Source of the DNA: Eurosta solidaginis
Lineage: Eukaryota > Arthropoda > Insecta > Diptera > Tephritidae
Direction: 5' to 3'
DNA length: 64,000 nucleotides
Assembly: GCF_040869045.1 (NCBI RefSeq)
Contig: NC_090324.1
Span: 51,799,346 to 51,863,345 of the forward strand
Position 1 is the stretch's first letter, and every line of letters begins with the position of its first letter. This document shows positions 60,667 through 64,000 of this stretch, piece after piece. Made by a program: the position numbers and the translations under genes. The notes beneath the pieces are model-generated. The model was not told the origin of the DNA and did not search any database. It was given only the letters and a program-made list of their open reading frames with translations.

Positions 60667-62235
60667 TTTTTTTTTTTTTTTTTTTTTTTTTTTAATGGAC
60701 GTTGTGGCAGCGCGCTGCCCTCAAGTGGCCCAATGAAACCAGGCTAATCCTGTTCACGCGATCGATTTATATATATATATAATAACTTTTTTATTTTTTT
60801 ATTTTGCCGAGTCTTTGATGGGCAGCGGTTTGTCAAGCGTCACGATCTGAGACTGCTCAGCTACAGAAGAAATTTCATCAGCCAAGCGTAATACTTAAAG
60901 AGAACAGAAGCAAACGTATTATACATTAATTTAGAGAGGTGAGAACAATCTTTTTTATAGAAAAAAGGGAGTCCGAGCTATCAAATGTGTTTGAGTGAGA
61001 GTTATAATCTTGGCATAAACGCCGAAAAGGTTCATTTTGTTCGAAATTCGTTCTACATTGTTTCAGCAGAAGAGGTTTGAAGTGTCTCGATGTCCGAGAG
61101 GGAACGCAAAAGTTCACTTCATTCAGAAGGAATGGGCTCGAAATTGATCCATTTAAAAGTTTTGTCATAAATATCACACCAAGCATTTCCCTTCGACTAG
61201 CAAGAGTTGGAAGATTGATAAGCTTTAATCGATTAGTATAAGGTGGAAGATTAGTTAAAGAGTCCCATTGGAAATTTCTTAAGGCAAATAGTAAAAATTG
61301 TTTTTGTATTGATTCGAGACTGTCTGCATGGACTCGATAACGCGGATTCCAAATTATCGAGCCGTATTCTAATATTGGCCTAACTAATGTTGTAAAAAGT
61401 GCTTTAGTTATGTAAGGGTCGTTAAATTCTTTTGACCACCGTTTAACAAATGCAAAAACACCTTTGCCTTTATTCACTGTAGCATTAATATGAAGATTGA
61501 AACTAAGTTTGGAATCCATCATGACTCCCAAGTCAATAAAATTATTTACAGTTTCTAGACTATAGTTGTTAATTGTATATGAAGCTGGTGGCGAAACTCT
61601 CCGAGAAAAACACATGAATTTACATTTTTTGAGATTGAGCGGCATATAATTTACATTGCACCAGGTAACCAAGTGATTTAAATCCATTTGAAGCAAGGAA
61701 TGTTCCTCAACCGAGGCACATGATTTGAAAAGTTTTACATCGTCTGCGTACATCAAGATTTTTGAGTATTTAATTGTACCAGATATATCGTTTATGAACA
61801 ACAAGAACAGAATCGGACCAAGATGGCTGCCCTGAGGAACACCAGAAGAAACATTGATGACCCCAGAAAGTGTATTTTTAAAGATTACTTTTTGCGTACG
61901 ATAACCAAGATACGAAGAAATCCAACATATAAGACGGGGTTGAAAACCGAGTTGACTGAGCTTATGAATAAGTAATGGGTGTGATACTTTGTCGAAAGCT
62001 TTACTGAAATCGGTGTAAATTACATCAGTGTGAAGGCCTTTTCTAAATCCATTAGAAACGTGGGTGGTAAATTCTAGTAAATTGGTGATAGGTGATTTGC
62101 CCTTACAGAACCCATGCTGCGAGCTTGCAATTATGGGGGAAATAGGGAATGTTAGGTGGTGGGTAACAATAGCCTCAAATAACTTTGGGATAGCGGATAA
62201 CTTTGCTATGCCCCGGTAGTTTTCTATTGAAGATC
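60667..62235 (-). mobile_element. 5'-truncated jockey/CR1-like LINE with poly-A tail
   Basis: A T run of 27 at 60667-60693 (poly-A on the minus strand), a 3' UTR to 60925 containing the perfect palindrome GGCAGCGCGCTGCC, then RT coding sequence to about 62235 where homology ends abruptly. Same clade as the LINE nested in element A. Confidence 0.8.
60926..61804 (-). pseudogene. LINE reverse transcriptase C-terminal half
   Basis: 292 open residues starting at LFINDISGTIKY, with the catalytic YADD in ILMYADDVKLF and LVRPILEYGSIIWNPRYR. Upstream RT blocks continue, with frame breaks, to about 62235: VPQGSHLGP near 61820 and ADKFSKAFDKVSHPLL-like near 61990. Truncated before the fingers domain is complete. 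Confidence 0.85.
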
Positions 62236-63404
62236 ATGTGGCACGCTGCATTGGACTGCCCCGTGCAGCCGTGTTGGATTTGTTGATTGCCTGTTAATTT
62301 GTGTTATCGATCGTTGGCTTTTTTTTGTATTGATCCTCATAGCGATTATCCGAGTTATAGCGCTTCCCGACAACGTATATTTCTTGCGAAAGGTAAATTT
62401 TTAATTAGACTTGCGAGCAAAAAATATATGTACGAACAATTATATAGACAAACATTCGTAACAACAAATGCATATTGACTTGCTACGCCGAACACCTTGA
62501 TCGACAACTTATCTCATCTTTATCCGGGGTGCCAACATTTTTCGGGGTATAATCGTGTTGTAAACGTGCTCTTTTGCAGTCTTGCTATTTGTTATTCTCC
62601 CCATCATTACACACAAACACACACACATGCTCTCGATCGATTATCAATTTGACCGAAAGCATTAACTTTCGCTACGATTTTGACTTTGGCTTAAATAAAT
62701 ACAAATTGTGGCAGTAAGCAGATATCAGACGGAATTAAAGCCAACATTTGCTTGTATGTACATACATATATGTGTGTATGTCCAAAAATAGCCAAACCTC
62801 TTAGTCGCATGCCCGTTGAATTGCGGTTTTTGGTAACATTCATCAAGTCATCAGCCCGTCGAATGCTTCACTTTTCGCTTCGACTGTCGAATGTCTGACT
62901 GTCGGCTGTCGATCGCATTGTTGTGTGGCATTTTCGTGCCGCAGCTCAATCAATAAAATACACAACAGAAATTCGCTCTCACATTCACATCAAATTAAAT
63001 GTAATTACTTTTGTCGAAACAAACAACTTGCAATGTTTCGAATGTGATGGAAGTAAGTAAGAGGCATGAAATACATATGTATATGCATTCACAAACAGAG
63101 AAACTCCTCCTAACGGACATCTCTAATATGTGGACGGACACCTTATGTAGAATTTTTAGAACATATTGCCATCCGTAAGGCGGAAACTTTCTTGGCCGGA
63201 CGCGGACAGCTATTTGCTATAAAAAAGGAAAACCCTCTAATGAGCGGACATGGACCTCTTTTCGACGGACACTGAGTCTAGTTTTTCACAACAGATCCAT
63301 CTTCTCCTCGATGGACGCGAATTCCTCGTTAGCGGGTAAAGTGAGAGAATGAGTATCAATTTATACGTCGTAGAAGTTTAAGAAGTTCCATAGACTGTCA
63401 CTAT
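62236..63404. other. Non-coding stretch
   Basis: No gene seen. CGGACA or GGACGGACA phrases recur at 63113-63290 (at least five times), which suggests a decayed DNA-transposon end. Other parts are AT-rich with microsatellites (ACACACAC near 62605). Confidence 0.4.
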
Positions 63405-63616
63405 GAAGTATCGCTTTTATGCAAATGAATAGTATGGCTGTTCGGGACAAGATTAAATGTGGCATTCCTCTTGATCTTCCAAGCTCACTCCCTAACTCTA
63501 AAAGAAAGCTGAAGTATCGCTTTTATGCAAATGAATAGTATGGCTGTTCGGGACAAGATTAAATGTGGCATTCCTCTTGATCTTCCAAGCTCACTCCCTA
63601 ACTCTAAAAGAAAGCT
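63405..63616. repeat. Exact 106-bp tandem duplication
   Basis: 63405-63510 is repeated at 63511-63616 with no difference that I could find. It begins GAAGTATCGCTTTTATGC and ends AAAAGAAAGCT. The frame through the second copy reads on to 63722 but resembles nothing. Confidence 0.85.
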
Positions 63617-64000
63617 GACACTTTATTTGCGGACATTTATATTCAATAAATTGTTCTATATATCTGAGGGGGTGGTTTTTCCTACGCGTTTGCCACAGCG
63701 ACATTTAAAATTCAAGATGTAGTGCATTAAGGTACTGGCTTCAACAAGGTTGTCTGAACTTTGGTTAGGTTGAACTGGTCGGTTCTTAAGGACTTAATAT
63801 AACCTGAGTATGTCAAATGGGTTAACAGGATTTTATTCGACGACCAAGCTGATAAACCTCCTCAAGAACCTATGTTATGAAATAACTACATAAGGCCCAC
63901 CCCACTAGCGACATCAAGATCTGAAAATTTGATTTGACGTGATCGTTGACACCTTGCAGCCCTGCGCTTGGTTTCACAACTTCCCTACTTCGTTGACCAT
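63617..64000. other. Right end of window, nothing recognised
   Basis: No gene or named repeat recognised. Confidence 0.4.

Noticed and set aside
60700..60720. GGCAGCGCGCTGCC palindrome as a regulatory site
   Set aside because: It lies in the 3' UTR of a truncated LINE and occurs once, so there is no support for a function.
63100..63300. CGGACA repeats as a transposon with defined ends
   Set aside because: The motif recurs but no inverted repeat pair or target duplication could be found.

Overview
This is a transposon-dense stretch of an insect genome. The host-derived fragments (a moira/SMARCC-like chromatin gene, a ctrip/TRIP12-like HECT ligase, an NHE8-type Na+/H+ exchanger) and the mobile elements (BEL/Pao, jockey/CR1-like and R1/LOA-like LINEs, hAT, Helitron-like repeats, a Polinton/adintovirus-like DNA polymerase) fit a dipteran, probably a large-genome acalyptrate such as a tephritid fruit fly. 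The species is inference. There are no complete, ordinary host genes in the window. One 100-base assembly gap lies at 38131-38230.

Layout. 313-15028 is a complete but decayed BEL/Pao LTR retrotransposon on the minus strand (element A), with 474/466-bp LTRs, a 5-bp target duplication CTTTT and a polypurine tract. Its pol is split by a nested LINE (about 6530-11330). 15900-21525 is a second LINE on the plus strand with endonuclease, reverse transcriptase and RNase H and a CCTAA-repeat tail. 21530-22400 and 26131-27072 are copies of a dispersed repeat. 23155-26010 is a decayed third BEL copy (element B). 27500-31081 holds an R1-like and a jockey-like LINE remnant. 31668-36709 holds two copies of a Helitron-like repeat, the first interrupted by a hAT-like transposon with about 330-bp inverted repeats and a clear 8-bp target duplication. 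36995-38917 and 54036-54420 are two halves of a Polinton/adintovirus-like fragment, split by element C.

Element C (38918-54030, plus strand) is the centre of interest. It is a 15.1-kb LTR element with 507/508-bp nearly identical LTRs, a TAAGT target duplication, primer-binding site, polypurine tract and an uninterrupted 1747-residue gag-pol frame. Unusually, the 7.9 kb between pol and the 3' LTR holds an intronless fusion of moira (SWIRM part) with ctrip (HECT domain), an antisense 5' fragment of an NHE8 gene, and a second gag-protease frame. Either the element has captured host genes, or host fragments were inserted into it after integration.

54421-64000 holds a hAT MITE with 8-bp target duplication, several 5'-truncated LINEs and a 106-bp exact tandem duplication.

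A pattern that crosses element families is a 21-nt hairpin of 7-bp stem, 7-nt loop, 7-bp stem. It recurs in arrays in the non-coding ends of elements A and C, in the 3' UTRs of two different LINEs and inside the second gag frame, and several stems show compensatory changes.
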